A stretch of 64,000 bases of DNA from Panorpa germanica (GCA_963678705.1 OY783219.1:3100001-3164000); one strand, 5' to 3'; counted from the stretch's first letter, positions 30,263 through 44,515 are shown. The notes: generated from the sequence alone by a model not told the origin. Program-made: numbers and translations.

Positions 30263-32399
30263 TATGAAAGCACACTAATCAAAATTAACAAATTTAATAC
30301 TTGAAACTTAAGTAAAATGGCTATTTATTATTATTATATATATTCAATTCCTTAGATTTTATTAAAGAAGAAAAATAACTGAATAATATAATATCTAAAT
30401 TAGTAATAATTTGTTTTTTTATATATGCCAATGTTATTAATTTTACTTAATTTTTGAAGGTTATTTCATCATTTTTATTTTAAGCACTGCATATTATTAT
30501 AGACTATAATAAATTATTTTAAAATTAGGTATTGACTTTTTCTCTAAAATATAACTTAAGTATTAAGAGCATCCTTGTATTGTTAAAATGTTGAGTCTAT
30601 TGCAAAGTATTAGCAATGAACGCAATATTCTAACTTACAAATTGCCCAGTAACCGTATGAAAGAACAGAAATTAATTTTCTTGATGAATTCGTTTTCGAT
30701 TTAATTCTGAAATCAAAATGAATTACATTTGAAATAATATGGTTTACTAAGCGAACACTTTAAGAACAATTACAGTGATATTGTGCGGTTTTCAGCCTAT
30801 TATATTTACCTTTTAAAGCAGATTTCTCTCAGACTTAATACCATTATTAATTTTTCATGAGGTAATGAGAAATTTTCTTTTTTTTTCTTTATAAAAGATT
30901 ATCTTTTTTAGTTTAGATTAAAATCTATTTATAATTTAGGCGTTTTTCAAAAGAGCTATACGTTATCATTTATATATTATATATAATACTAAAATATACT
31001 TTAATATTTACACATAGGAATAGATTAGAAGAGCTAAATTTAAAGCAACTATAATATAATTTTAAAAAAATTACTAAATTTGACATAATTTACGTTTTTC
31101 TGATTCTCTTAGTTAAATAATTTTGAAAGCAAGCACAAAATACAAATATGTTAGAATAGTTAGATGTTCTAGTATTTGGTATTCTAATAAATAGTAAGTA
31201 AAAATATTTCTCTATTACTCTAAAAGTGAAATTAAAGTATATAGGTACAAAATATACACTTGGCAATGTAATGATTTAAATGCTAATTGTTTTTTTTAAG
31301 TGTTTCCGATTCATTTTTACATAGAGGCTTTTTATAATAATTTTAGAATTTCATGTTATATAAATGAATAATACAAAAAACGACAGAAATATTAAACAAA
31401 TTCTTGCAGCTCTGCTCACTATAAAATTCCATATTTTTAATGATTATTGTTTATTAGATCTACATTCGAAGTATTTGTTACACATATTTTATGTTTAAAT
31501 GCGTTTATCACATAACAATTACGTAAATAATACGTTCATGTTTTAATATGCGTGAATAACAATATGTGAGTTGTGTGTTGCCAGTAATTCAGGCATACTA
31601 GTTTTAAAATCACAATCAATCAAAGAAATAAATCGCGTACAATCTCTCTGTTGAGAGAAAATCTTTGTATTCCTTATTTGAAAAATTTAGAGAAAGATAC
31701 AGAATTCAGTAGCTACAGAAATATAGTTTTGCTCTCGTTTTATGTACTAAAATGGCAATAATTGCTGCTTACGTTATTTTCTTTATAAAAATATACATAT
31801 ACATAAAGACCAGAATTGAATATACTACTAATTCTGCTCTCGAAAATACTGCAATAATTTACAACTTAAAATAAAAAAAATAACAATTTGAAAAATACGT
31901 ATAAAAACAATAATGATCACATATTGCTACAAGTTTTTATTAGTAATTTATTTTATTTGATTAGTCTAATATTTCATAAAACTAATTAAAAATTTAAAAC
32001 GTTATAAATTATGTATATATCTTTGAAAAAATAACAAATAATATGTTTTACAAAAAAATATATGTATATAAATCTTATAAAAACAAAATAATTACAAAAT
32101 AACTTATACAAAATAATAAAAAAAAAACTTACAAAATATTGAACAATTAGTTAGTCCGGGGAGTCAGACTTTAATTAGACCATTTTCATTTTCATGGATC
32201 TATTTTCATGAGTTGTATTATTGGTCCCTTTTTAGCTATATTAGCGCATATATTTATTTATTTATATCATATATATATGCTCACAGCCACATGATTTTAC
32301 GTCAATATTATCTTCTATATATTATTGATATTATTATGTAAAGGCCACTATTCATAATTTATTATTTAATGCACAAGTAACACAGTTTTTAGATTATAA
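30263..32399. other. 2.1 kb convergent intergenic, no gene recognised
   Basis: AT-rich sequence between the convergent mRpS27 and ATPase genes. Near the ATPase end, TTTATT at 32358-32363 reads AATAAA on the minus strand, 37 nt beyond its stop, and is a likely polyadenylation signal. Nothing else is supported. Confidence 0.5.
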
Positions 32400-35300
32400 C
32401 TACCCAACAGCTGTCATAGTGTTATCCTTAGCCCCGTGATCTGTGGTTCTAGAAAAGGAAACAAAAGCATTATTCAATCAATTTGTCACATTATTTTTTA
32501 AAACACAGTTACTCAATGTTTGTGATCTTTATTTACAAAATGAAACATCATTATCTGAGCTTTGTTCATATGATTACTATTTTAATTTTTAAATATGGCC
32601 GTCGTCAGTGCAATTAAAATTTAACGTTTGAAATCATGCTATGATGTATATTTTGCGAAAATTTGATGCTTAATGACAACATTAAAAAGAAGTCTACGAG
32701 AATGTTATGACAAATATGCTTAAACGAGGAGGCCACTTGCTCGGCTGTAATCAAAGACTATCTAATCAATCAATCAATAAATATAAATTATAAAATTGTG
32801 TTTCATTTAAAAGTTATTCAAAAAGAAAACATAGGCCTGAAACATAAAACGTACGCTGTATTTACCATATTAAAGACCGGTTACTGAACTCATAGTTGTC
32901 ATAGAACAATGACTTCAGCGACCGGCCCATAATCTAATGAAACTGAAATCGAAATGTTAAAATGTTATTTGATATGAAAACGAATTATTAGTTTCTGCAA
33001 ACATGCTTTGTGTCATATGTTTAGAACAAAATATTTTTTTGATAAATAGTTTTTTGTTCCTATACCCAAAACATGCGCTTACCTTTAACGGAAGAACATA
33101 AAACGGTTCCGGATACAACGGCCAAAAAGATTTAGTTTAACTAATGTGTAAAATTGTTGTTTTGAAAATTATAAAATATATTTTATATTAATTAAATTAC
33201 AAAAAAATTATATATATTAAATAAAGTGCTTTTAAAAAAGTAAATATTTAAAGTGTATCAAAATATTGAAAGTGTCTGTATGTTTTGCGAAACATACCTG
33301 TAAATCGAACTGGCCGAAGTAGACCTTGACCATGAAACAAGAAGATCCTCACCTCTATTCCTTAAATCCTTTCTTGTTTGTATTAAGACACGAGTTGCAT
33401 CATTTGGATATAAAGATGATTGTATCGTACGATAAAATAATCTAAAAATTATGTTTACAAATATTAAAGAAACTATTAAATACGCATTCGTAATTCATTT
33501 ATTTAAAAATTAACAAACCTGGGTAACAAGGCCAACACCACAGACAGGATAATCACTAACCAATACACTGGAGAACCCATTGCTTGATGTATCACCCAAT
33601 AATTTGAAGGTAGGCTTAAAAACTGAATACATATGCTGTTATATACTAAGGAGAACACATAGAAGGAACCCAAACTGAACATCAAACTTAGCACATGTAG
33701 TATCGTCTGAAAGAAGAATTATTGCTTGTTGAACATGAACACTTATCACAAAGCACTATTTTCAGTATTAATAACGAAATTACACTTCACAAGCGTAAAT
33801 TATCATTTACCGGTTTGTAATATGTCTAAAAAAGAACAAATTTATTAGATTAAGTTACTATCAAGCTTACCCATGATCTCATTTCTATGATAACATGCAG
33901 GAGCATAACAAATATGCTAGTACTTGTAATAGTTGTGCCAAACTCCCAGATACCGACATCTGATCCTTCATAAGCACCTTGCGCAACGAAGTATATGACG
34001 ATACTTTGATACAACGCATCTGCCATAGTTATCCAAAATGAGTACGGCCGATAGCTAAGACCAAGTCGACCCTAAAAATAATATTTGGTCAATTTTAGTT
34101 GCTGAAACAATAACTAAAGATATCAAAAAGAGGCAGACACAAAATCAAGATGGCAGCTATTTTACCTGGCTATATAAATAAGGTCTACTAATAAGTAAAT
34201 GTTCAGGTACGTCCCGATCGTAAACTCCAATAGCTAGTGGGGGCATCGATGTGAAGACGAGGTTATAGAGCATTAGATACATTTGGTCAATCATTACAGC
34301 ACCAGAGAAACCACAAAATAGTTGATACCAAAATATCAGGAACACAAAACACTAAAAAATTAAAAAATGTATTAATGATTTTTACATTTTTAAATGTTTA
34401 TATTCAAATTATAATAACTTACAGCATTTTTATAAAAAAAATATAAAATCATCCTAGCCAGCCTATCGTAGCACCAATGTCCATGTACCAGTAGAAATCT
34501 CTCAAGGAACTTAAACCTGGATAATGCGAAATCTGCCGCCATTACAGCTTGCATGCCTTCTTGACCCGAGATGCCTACACCAACATCAGCCGTTTGTATC
34601 ATAGACACATCATTAGCACCATCTCCAATAGCTAAAGTCCTCATATTTAATTCTTCTTTAACAACTCGCACAATATAAGCTTTCTGTAAGGGCGTAGCCC
34701 TACAGCACAACACAGAACTACAATATTTAGTTAATGTTAAAAATGGCTTTGTTAAGTTCGATCTTCTGTCTAAAATAAATGTTAATGTTTTGCCATCTAC
34801 AACTAAAGCTCTCGTTTTAGATTTAATTCGCGGATTTATTTGTGAAACACTACTAGCAGCTGACATAGGGGGTGCCATTCTATTAGGCGTTATTGTACTA
34901 ACTCCTGGTAATGTGTGATCACCCCCACTTCCTTGGTTTTCTATTTCATTTAAATAAAACAATATGGTGGCTTCTGCAGCATCTTTGGATCTGGCCATCA
35001 ACTTTAACACATCCATTTGTGGTGAGAACAGTTTGGCTGAATATGATACGTTGATCGCAGTTTCTGGTTTATCACCTGTTAGAACCCATATTACAATTCC
35101 CGCGGACAATAATGCTGAAATAGTTTCCGGGACGCCTTCTTGCAACCTATCTTCTATACCAGTACATCCTAGTAATGTTAAATTAGATTCTAACTTGCAG
35201 TACGACTCTCTTATCCTTCGCTCTCTGCTATCCGTGGCCAGTTCACTCTCGTTGTGTTTTCGCAGCCATTCTGCGTACTCTGCATGTGGTATTTTTTTCT

Positions 35301-38300
35301 TTGCCATGACTAGAACTCGCAATCCTTGTCTTCCGTAGGCATTTAGATGTGTCTGCGTCCGTTCTACTAAAACTCTCATATCGGAATCATGGTCGAACGG
35401 CGCTAAGCAAGGCAAGATCGTGGAGTCGGCTCCTTTTGTGTACAATATAATATCCCGTGACACAGGGTGCCTCAAAACAATCGACATACATTTTCTAGTT
35501 GAATCAAATGGTAGTATATGCAGAATATCGAAGTCAATTAGACCTTGTCCTGGAACGGAAACACATGCGTTCTGAGGTGTTCTGCTAATTAATCTACAAT
35601 TATAACTAAAGGCAGCATCTACTAGAGCTAGTTCGTCTGGACTCTCCGCTTCAAATATAGGTCTACTCTCGCACGGTGATGATGAGTTTGATGTACTATT
35701 TAATATATCTTTGTTGCTGTGTCTATTCTTTGACATAAATGGAATTTTTAATATTTTTGGTCTCGTTGGCGGTGTATCTAATTCATCTATAGGAGATCTT
35801 GGATTAAATCTTGGAGTATCAGTGGTGGGGGTTGTTTCGACAGAACTTATTGGTGTTAAAGATGGCACTTGACTTTTCTTACGTAGATACGCTGTATCAT
35901 TTGATTTTAGGTTTAACACATTCGGTGGAAATGCATTTGCTGCGTTTAGTGGAGGGGAGGGTGTAATTGACCTGGATTCTGTCAGTCTAGTGTATCTGTC
36001 GTTTAGTGATTTGTTTACAGACGTTGAACTTGCTTCGGGACATTGCTCCAGGGGTTCAACCACTATTCTAGGTCTGGCGCTTTCTTCCATGGCTTCTATT
36101 ACCCCGCTTGCATTCATCAAGTCTCTGTGAGGCGTCTGGGCGACGACCACTGTGTTGCAGACAGCTAGCACCACCAGAAACTCTTGAATCCTTTGCGCAT
36201 GCATTGTGTTTCTATTTGTTGTTTTATCCAAGACGTGCAGCAACTGATACTGCGACAAATCCTCCAGCAACCTGACGTTCGGTTCTACAGGTGACGCTGT
36301 GGCAGATATGGGCCTGGGTGGAACTTGTTCCCTGCTAGGGTGATTATAATCCACCCCTGATATTGCACATCTGCGGAATATCATTTTGTTTTCTGTCAGC
36401 GTTCCTGTTTTATCTGAGAATATGTATTGAACCTGGCCTAATTCCTCGGTGATGTTTAGCGCACGACATTCAGTTCTTTTGTTTGTCAGAGGGTCGTACA
36501 TATTTACGTTATTGTGAATGTGGAATACTTGTAGAATTTTACTCAGTTCTATTGTTACGTATAGAGAAAGTGGAATCATGATCTGAAAATAAAGAAATAC
36601 AAGATTAGAATAAATAGTTCAACATAAAATTGGTGGAGCGTACCGTAAAACGGAAATGGTCAGTTTACAGAAATGTTAGTCTTTAGTAATTTCACATTCA
36701 GACACATTCATATATATGTATATGTACTATAAGTTACGTGCTAAAATAAAATCAATTAAAAACAACGTGGGATAATTGAATTAGCATAAAATACAGCAAC
36801 GTATCAAGTTTAAATGGCAGGTCAAATATTGACAATTGGTGAATGTAGACAATTGCCTGACCTGTGTGGGATAGCTGTTAATTGTTCGTAAATAATTTTG
36901 TTTTTGATGGACAATCTACATGCATATGTATAGTTATACTTATTATATGATATTTATTGTTTGTATTCGACCTTCTTTTTTAAGTAGGCATTTTGTCACA
37001 TGCTAATTTTTGTATCTAATTAATAAATATTACATCATTTTTACTGTTTTGATTGAAATGTAAGGAAGTAACTTAAATAAATCTGTTGTTAGACGGAAGA
37101 AGATGTACGCCCAAATTGAAATTAGATATTTTGAAAAGGTATTAATCTAAAGAAAAAACATTGCATGTCCAAGGATAAGGTGTTTATTAAAGAAGAATAA
37201 GAAAAAACCATTTGAAAAGATTAATAAAGGTAATAATTTGGCTGTGAGTTTGTCTGTGAATAAACAGACTATTTTATTTCTAGTATGCGTTCTGCTTTAG
37301 ATTGCATTACTAATAAAATACTTACTTGTAAAATAATAATATACGTCCAAAATGTAAGCAGCCCTTCATAGGTGGGATTAACTTCAAATGGCAAGAAAGG
37401 CACTCCGTGGACAATATTCCTTACAGGGTCCACAAAAGAGGTAAGCCAGAGTCTGCTGCCTACAGCACCGATGACGCAAAGCACGACGAGGATAATAACA
37501 CACCAGATAACGTCCACGTTCATTTGACGTTCTAATTTTGAACGTTTATATCTATAAAGAAACGCAAATACAGAAATAAATATCGTGAATCAGAATTTAT
37601 TGTACTTCCTAAACAATATTATCATTTGTTGTTTGTGTAAGAATTGATGTTGCCTGAGAGGATGATAGGCTAGGTGTGAAGATTCCATTTTAAAACTGTA
37701 CTCGCAATGTAGGTCAAGGTTAGACTGTGTTTTTGTGTTTGAACAGTCAATTATTATAAAGGTGTTATTGCAGCGTTTGCTAACGTGACTAAGATATTCA
37801 GTGATTAAGGGGGAATGTTTTACCTTGGTCCTCCATTGTTCAGCATAGCTTTAGTTTCATGTCCTGCGTAGACAACTAGACCTTCAATGAAATCTGTGTT
37901 TTTTAGGCGACATTCTCGGAGGAGTAGATTTTCTGTGGTGACTGGAACTCGCTCTCCAGAGTTGTGAATGATGGCTCCATGAAAACGATAAATTTTTGTT
38001 GTGGGGGCGTCAACTTCTACACGACTTGTGAATTTACTAGGTGTAAATACATCTTGCTGAAATAAAACAAGAAGATTGTAAAAATTAGAACGTATTACAT
38101 TCATGTAATATTTCATCTAAAAAGGTCTTACTTTATGACTATAAACAGGTTGTTTCAAGATCAATTTATATTAGATGCAATGGTTTACGTAACAGGTAAC
38201 ATTTCTGATAGCGAATTATTAAGGCAGGTTCTGGGTTTGATTTGCAAGTAATTAAAATAATATGCCTAATAAGTTGTAACCAGAAGTTCTATATGCAAAT

Positions 38301-39005
38301 CAGCAGATTAACCGAATACAGGTTAATTTGTAATTAAATATTTCAAAGCTGTACAAGGAAAAGTATTGTTTATAATTTGGCGTGAAAGTTTTCTAATAAA
38401 TCTCAACAATTAATGTTCGAACCCGTGGAGGTGGACTTTCTATATATCGTTGGAGACTGTTGGGAGTATGGGAGACCACAGTCCACGGGTGTGAGCTAGC
38501 GTGTTTGTTGATGACATTCGTTTTGTTCTAAACCATCTCATTAATATTCTGACACCAATTTGCACATAACTACAAATCTATGCCAATTTAACTAGCCATA
38601 TATTATTCTCGGTTTTCATACATACATATCTATATAATAAAACTAAGGCAGCACCGCGTGGTTTTTTTTTACCGCAATGCTTTAATACATAGTTTTATGT
38701 AAACCACTGGTGATTCAAAATTCACGCTGAAAAATATGTAGGTTACCTTAAAAACTAATTCTGCAAAATAAATGTGAGTCAATATAGTTAAGTTTTATAC
38801 CTTATCGACAAACCCTCTAGCAACCTGCCTCTGCTTGAGGTTGGTCTCTCCGTCAAGGTTGCAGGTGTCAATGTAGCAGAGCCCGTTAGGATCAGATGAT
38901 CGCAATAGTAACATGTCTGCTGGAATGATTTCGTTGTTTGAAAGATGTATAAGGTCCCCCACCCGGACATCCCGCCATAAGACCTTCTTATACCGTTCTG
39001 ATTCA
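32400..39005 (-). CDS. ATP10: P4-ATPase phospholipid flippase, ATP10 class (5' end missing)
   Basis: Nine coding exons join in phase: 39005-38801, 38056-37824, 37551-37326, 36582-34423, 34351-34166, 34071-33871, 33706-33519, 33441-33298 and 32448-32400. They give 1196 codons plus a split first codon. The A-domain has [15 protein letters not shown]4 has [12 protein letters not shown]. The phosphorylation motif is [13 protein letters not shown]. The N-domain has [16 protein letters not shown] and LYTKGADS. The hinge has [23 protein letters not shown] and [20 protein letters not shown], then TM5-TM10. The reading [20 protein letters not shown] is typical of ATP10A/B/D and fly CG33298, which flip phosphatidylcholine or glucosylceramide. 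About 230 Ser/Pro-rich residues between the DKTGT and ESPDE motifs are ordinary for this class. TM1-TM2 and the start codon were not found; the first exon opens in phase 2, so upstream exons exist. Confidence 0.93.
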
Positions 39006-42000
39006 CTGAAAATAAAAAAAATATACATAAATATACATTGCAAAATAATTTTAACTTTGTTGTACAAGGATATACGCATTCTTATATGTTCCCAAGGACT
39101 AAGGAGGCTCTCTTAAAAACCGTATCATTTTGTTTCTAAACATCTGTAGATTCTAATGAATCAAATTAAAATGCGTTCACTATTTAGCACGCAAAGTGGT
39201 CTACCATTTTCCTTGTTTATATGACTCCTTACTAATCGACGCTTGCCATTAATGATTCATTCGGTACTTTGGTTTCAATCTTTCTCGAAACTTTATTTGG
39301 TCAAACATTTTTGGTCCTCCTTATTTACTTATATCATTTTGTACATTATACACGAGTAACTGCTACCAGTATATTCGCGTTCGGGTAAATAAACTCTTAA
39401 AAAATGTAACCTTTCGCAATGATGGTTTGTTATATGTAACCCAAATTAGTTTCATTGTTTTAAATTTATTTATAACATTTGCGTAATAAAATTATACTGG
39501 CTGTTATGTTTTAGCCTTACTTTTATGTTAATTAAACCCGTATATATATTATGTAAAATATTTTATACAGATATATGTACCATATATACATCCAACAACC
39601 TACAACAACTGCAACAACTTTTTTTGCGTTTAAATATTTAACAATTTTCTCTGTTAATGTTTAATAAGTAGCATATGTTACAAACAGAAAATAAAACTTT
39701 TCTTCATTAAAAATAAGAAAAGAAATTACTATTTTAATAACTGTTTCTTGTAAATTTTATGTTATACTTTGTAACTTTCAAGGTCGTGGTGCAGGTGTTG
39801 TTTTTCGATGCGATCCTGTCAAAGTGTCTATCACTAGGTTTAGAAATAATAAATGCTGAATAAACTTTAGAATAATGAAGTTAATTTACAATTAAGCTGT
39901 GTAGGCTGTCAATATTAAGTTTTAGAAGTAAGTCTTTGTTGCATGTCGGTTCTTTTTTTGTTCGTTTTCTGACCTTGGGAATCTTAAACGGATTGACATA
40001 GTCGGCAAATATTATCGCCTGAGAGTGTTTTCACACTGTAACAGATAATGTGCAATTCAGTTTAGAGGAAGTTTCTACTTTAATGTTAATCGATTCGTTA
40101 CTGTATTGAAAAAGTCTGTAGTTCATACGTCCGTATTCATAAAATGGTTAACCTATTAATCTTATTAATATTGAATCTAAAGTCTTACTTTATTATTATT
40201 CTTAAAAAGGACTTTTTTGAAGGTTTTTACGTTTAAAGTTTTTGAGTATGCTAAAAGCGAGTATAAAATGCAGTATAATAGGCCACAAGACGTTGTATAT
40301 TAAATAAAATCATTTAAGTAATTTTTGTTATGTTAAATACACGTAATTGTTTACCGGGTAATTATTTCTCACAATAATTAAATGAATAAATCAATTTTTA
40401 ATGATTCTACCGCAATAAAATTATGACAATACCTATACCGGCTTCATTATTTATGCATTAATCCGTTCCTTCAAACACAGTATTGAATTATTAATGTCAT
40501 CCACAGAAAACAAAAAGATTATTATTATTTATTAATGGAAAAGGAAAATACACGTAACAGAGTAACGCCACGCCGTTGACCATAAATTGTAAACAAAACA
40601 TTGTGATATGAGTTGAAGTATGAAGTTCGTTCTTTTTAATAATTGAACGATTCAGGTCTGAGTCTGACCCTCGAACGCGAAGTGACCTACCTATAGGCAG
40701 GGTCATAGGACGTTGGCGTTGTGTATAAATATATATATATACAAAGGTAGGGTAGGTATATAGGCAGGTTATTAGGGTAGGGACCTGTTGTTTAATAATT
40801 TATTATTATGAGTACTGGGGCGTTTTTCACCGCATCATAAATATTGTTTTTTGTCAGATTATAAAAAGTTGTGTGATAGAAAAAAATGTTTGAAAGTTTG
40901 AATAGTGACGCATTACCATAGACAGTTGATGATATATCGAAAAATTAAATCTCTGTAGAATTTATTTTTCGGTATTTTTCCTCAATATATTTACTTCAAG
41001 TTTGTCTTAAAATTGGTATTTATATGGTGTTGTCCCTAAAAGATTAAATAGTATTAAGAAAGTTATGTTTTCAGTGTGTGACCGCCTTTAAATTTGAAGG
41101 AATCTGGATAATTCTAAGAGCATTTAAATTTACAAGATTATAATTATAAAAAGGGTCTCCTTTCGATTCTCATGTTCACGTTTTAAGAAGTTTGGGCTGT
41201 TGTCAGTCTTTTGACCAGCGTCAAAAGGGTTTTTTCTACCCCCAACACACACTTGATCGACATATTAAGCACTGCTGCACGAATCGTCCAACAAAGGAAG
41301 GTTTTATACTTGAAGGTTTCTTTATTTACTTGAAAGTTTTTGTTAAACATTGTCAGTGTGATCAAACATTCGTTCCATCGTGTAATAGGAAACTTGCCAT
41401 GTCAATCTTCCACTATTTGACGCACTCCTTGGAGGGAAACATTTGAATCAAACGTTCACCGCATCGTTTGGAGCCGATTTAAGTTACAGTTAAATTTCTA
41501 GACCCCTTAACCCCTGAGAGTGCAATCTATCACCGTTTGCATGTAAAATACAGTCAGCGCCAAAATCTATTTTAGTTCGTCTAAAATTAATTTGCATTTA
41601 GTCATTTATTTACACACTTCGGACTCTATGAAACTGACATTCATGTAATTCCATCCAGTAACACTTTCTAACCGACAAGTGAGACCATAAGCTCCGTAAG
41701 AGTTCATATAAGATAAAATACCATAATAAATATGCGATAAAATATTATTTGAATTATTTCAATCAAAATTTGAACTTCTCTGTTGAACACCCTGTATATA
41801 TATATTCCATTAACATCACATATCTAAATAAAAGGAAATGTTTAACGAATTATATGTTCATTAAAATGAAAAAAAAAAAAAGAACTTATTTTGCTATTGA
41901 CCAGATAGTTGATACTGTAATTATATTTTCAATAACATATCATATAGAAAAAGTCACACATATGTATCCTTTTCTTTTACATGTGTGTCATGTATATATG

Positions 42001-43486
42001 TATAGCTGTGTGTGTGTGAATGTATGTAGATACCAGTCACGTCAGTAATTGAAATCGTCTAGCTAATGTAGTAGAACGACCAGCTGTTATCAGCCGGTGT
42101 AAACTGAACTAAATTCGCATGCAAAGAAAGTCGTTATGACTGCACTAGTAGCACTTATGATTGTACTATATTTCAAGGTTAGAATTATGTACGTATAGAT
42201 TGGTAACAGTATGCATGTATACTTTATATCTAACAACGGTGACATTTATAACTTTAATTTATATAAACTTACTGGCAGTATCTACTCAAAAATGACGTGG
42301 ATGCTTTGTCACTTTCACTTTCGTTTTAATTAACACTAAAACATTGCATAAGTGTGGAAGCCTGGCAATATAAAGCTATGAATTTTTAAGAACTGAAGAG
42401 AGTAACCGGTGCTAGTTGTATCTAGTCTTGTTTCATTGTCGAGCGTTACAATCTGAGTGGTAGAGGATCGTGGTGTAGTTTTCTTAAAACAAAATCAACA
42501 GCCTTCGAGAACTATGTCCAAACAAATGGTCGTCTACAAGACAAAGCAAGCGGCCATTTGAACTATGCCATACTTCACAAATTTTCGCCATGTATTGTCT
42601 TCACAATAAACACACAAAATCCGAAAAATTTCTGTTACTTTATATTTTATTCAAAGAACAAAACAGTCATATATTATTGATACACTCTTGCGCAGAAAGT
42701 TAAATAATTGCTTGGCCTTAATTACAAGAACTTTGGCGGACACTGTGGTTTATAAATTGTTTGTTTAAAAGCCTAATTTATTTATGTTAATTACTGCAGT
42801 TGAAATAATAAGCACAGAGGACGTGCTACAACCCAAAGCATTATGCGGTCTCTTTGCCTCGTCATCGCATTTAATGCCTCAATTGTATTTATTTATTTAT
42901 TTGTTGTAATAATAATTAATACTAAGTATTTTAATATCCGTTGGAATGACCGTGGTGGCGTTCATGTGCTTCGGCATCAGTGTCGCAGTTTGTTGTGGCC
43001 TACTCGTGTTTATTTACTTTATTTTAACAAATATTTATAAAATAAGATTTAGTCATAGTTAGGAATGGTTCCAACAAAACGTAGCAGACTTTTTTTTTGA
43101 AATTCCTCGAAAAATATATTTGGAAAACGGGATTTTCCTGTATAGATATTTTGTTGACACTATACTAATACAGAAGAAAGAACATATCGATTCAATCAGT
43201 GGTTTCTAACCTTTATAACGTCTGCAAACATGTTGCAATCTTAATATAACAAAGTCTACGATGCGAAAGGTAATGGGGGGAGGAGTGGGACGAGGAAAAG
43301 GGATTCAGAAGTGCAGCTGCAAAAAATAATGCAGAAGAAAGAGGAAACAAGAGGAAGCAGAGGACGTAGAATGAAATGAAAGACAAGCAATAGAGAGAAA
43401 TGTTTTTTGGTTCTTTTATTTAAAAATTCCGAAGAAATAAATCATATTTAATCTTAAGAATGTAAAGCATAACGACAGAAACATCA
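39006..43486 (-). other. Presumed long 5' intron of the ATP10 gene, proximal part
   Basis: The exon at 39005 begins at a good acceptor (TTTTTTTATTTTCAG), so upstream coding exons must lie at higher coordinates. I searched by eye for the family's FLPxNLFEQFHR and FEDRRRH segments on the minus strand and found neither. The 69-codon minus frame at 40497-40706 is open but not recognisable. This stretch otherwise holds only AT-rich sequence, a poly-A run at about 41868 and the repeat at 41184-41400. Confidence 0.5.
41184..41400 (+). repeat. Interspersed repeat R-A, copy 1
   Basis: The segment from AGAAGTTTGGGCTGTTGTCA through TTTTGTTAAACATTGTCAGT matches 56586-56772 at roughly 90%. Both contain a perfect short hairpin, CTTTTGAC..GTCAAAAG, and the CGTCCAACAAAGGAAGGTTT block. 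It is non-coding and transposon-derived, of unknown class. The 84-codon reading frame spanning it is not a gene. Confidence 0.75.
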
Positions 43487-43793
43487 AATAAATTCAGTAA
43501 CGTAGCGTGTCTTAGACGGGCCCTGTATCAAAATTTGTTGGGGGGCCCAAAAGATGGGAAAAGATTTTTCACAAAAGGAACAAAAACGCTCGCATTGAAT
43601 TAAAATAATTATATATTGATTATACGTTATTACTTACAATTAACACTCCTAAGAACTAAGCTAAGTACGGCGTTAGAGTTTAAGTGAGATTGTGAATAGC
43701 ATTTTACGAATTTTTGCTTACCGCGTTTGGGGCCCCTGTTGCCCTGGGGCCCCGTATCATTGATACGGCGGTAGCTACACCACTGAATAAATT
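43487..43793. mobile_element. hAT-type MITE with perfect 8-bp TSD (43495-43785)
   Basis: The element spans 43495-43785 (291 bp). Its left end CAGTAACGTAGC and the complement of its right end, CAGTGGTGTAGC, are imperfect inverted repeats. It is flanked by the perfect 8-bp direct repeat AATAAATT at 43487-43494 and 43786-43793. The subterminal regions are G/C-rich (GGGGGGCCC, GGGGCCCC). An 8-bp duplication with CAG-type ends is diagnostic of the hAT superfamily. No transposase is present. Confidence 0.9.
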
Positions 43794-44271
43794 CCATATG
43801 TTTTTTCAATATCTATTAAAAATATATATTATTTCTAATAATCAAAAATTAGCGGGAATTTTTATTTTACTTACAAAAATTGTTTAATAGTCCTCTAGCT
43901 AAAGGTTTGACGCATCTGTTGCAGGTGGTAAAGCATTTGTCTGCAATGACATTGGACAATGAACAATGGAAGAAGGACATACTCGTACCATATTTCATAC
44001 ATATAGAAAAAGCTCTATTGATTGTATAAAAAGCACATTAAGTTCCAACTGACAAATGTTAAAGCATATATAATGGACTGCCCCAAGGCAAAAACCACAA
44101 ACCTCATCCCTTGTTGTTGTGTCGTGTTCATAATAGAATTGTCACTGATTTTTACAGGGTGACACAAAAACAACGACACCTAAATTATATTTTTCGGACG
44201 AAAATTCTTTGCAACAAAAAAAAGTCACAAATAATTGGGATTTACTAATTACAAATCATAAGTCGAAGATA
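43794..44271. other. Presumed intron or intergenic, no feature
   Basis: AT-rich sequence. No gene or repeat was recognised apart from the flanking elements. Confidence 0.45.
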
Positions 44272-44515
44272 ATATTGGTGTAGAAGTATTTATTAACAAA
44301 TATAAGAACTGTATACAAAGCAAGATGTAGCTCAATGAACGATTATATAACGAATGTCTTCCGGCAAGGCCTTGGACCATATGCAAAAGGGTCGTACACC
44401 CTTTTCAAGGTTACCCACGAGTCAGATTATATCGCTCTCTTCGAGTGGTCTCGAATGCAGAGCTCTATATGCATTCCAATGTTGTTCATGTTAAGATAAG
44501 ACCGAATCGCTAACA
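44272..44515. repeat. Interspersed repeat R-B, copy 1
   Basis: GTATTTATTAACAAATATAA, then AGCAAGATGTAGCTCAAT, AAGGCCTTGGACCA, ACCCACGAGTCAGATTA and TTCGAGTGGTCTC recur in the same order at 61968-62195 at about 85% identity. It has no open frame and its class is unknown. Confidence 0.75.

Noticed and set aside
34964-35338. 124-codon plus-strand frame
   Set aside because: Lies wholly antisense to the large ATP10 exon, whose frame carries all catalytic motifs.
40497-40706. 69-codon minus-strand frame as a candidate ATP10 first exon
   Set aside because: No match to the conserved N-terminal ATP10 segments and no phase-2 donor fitting the acceptor at 39005.
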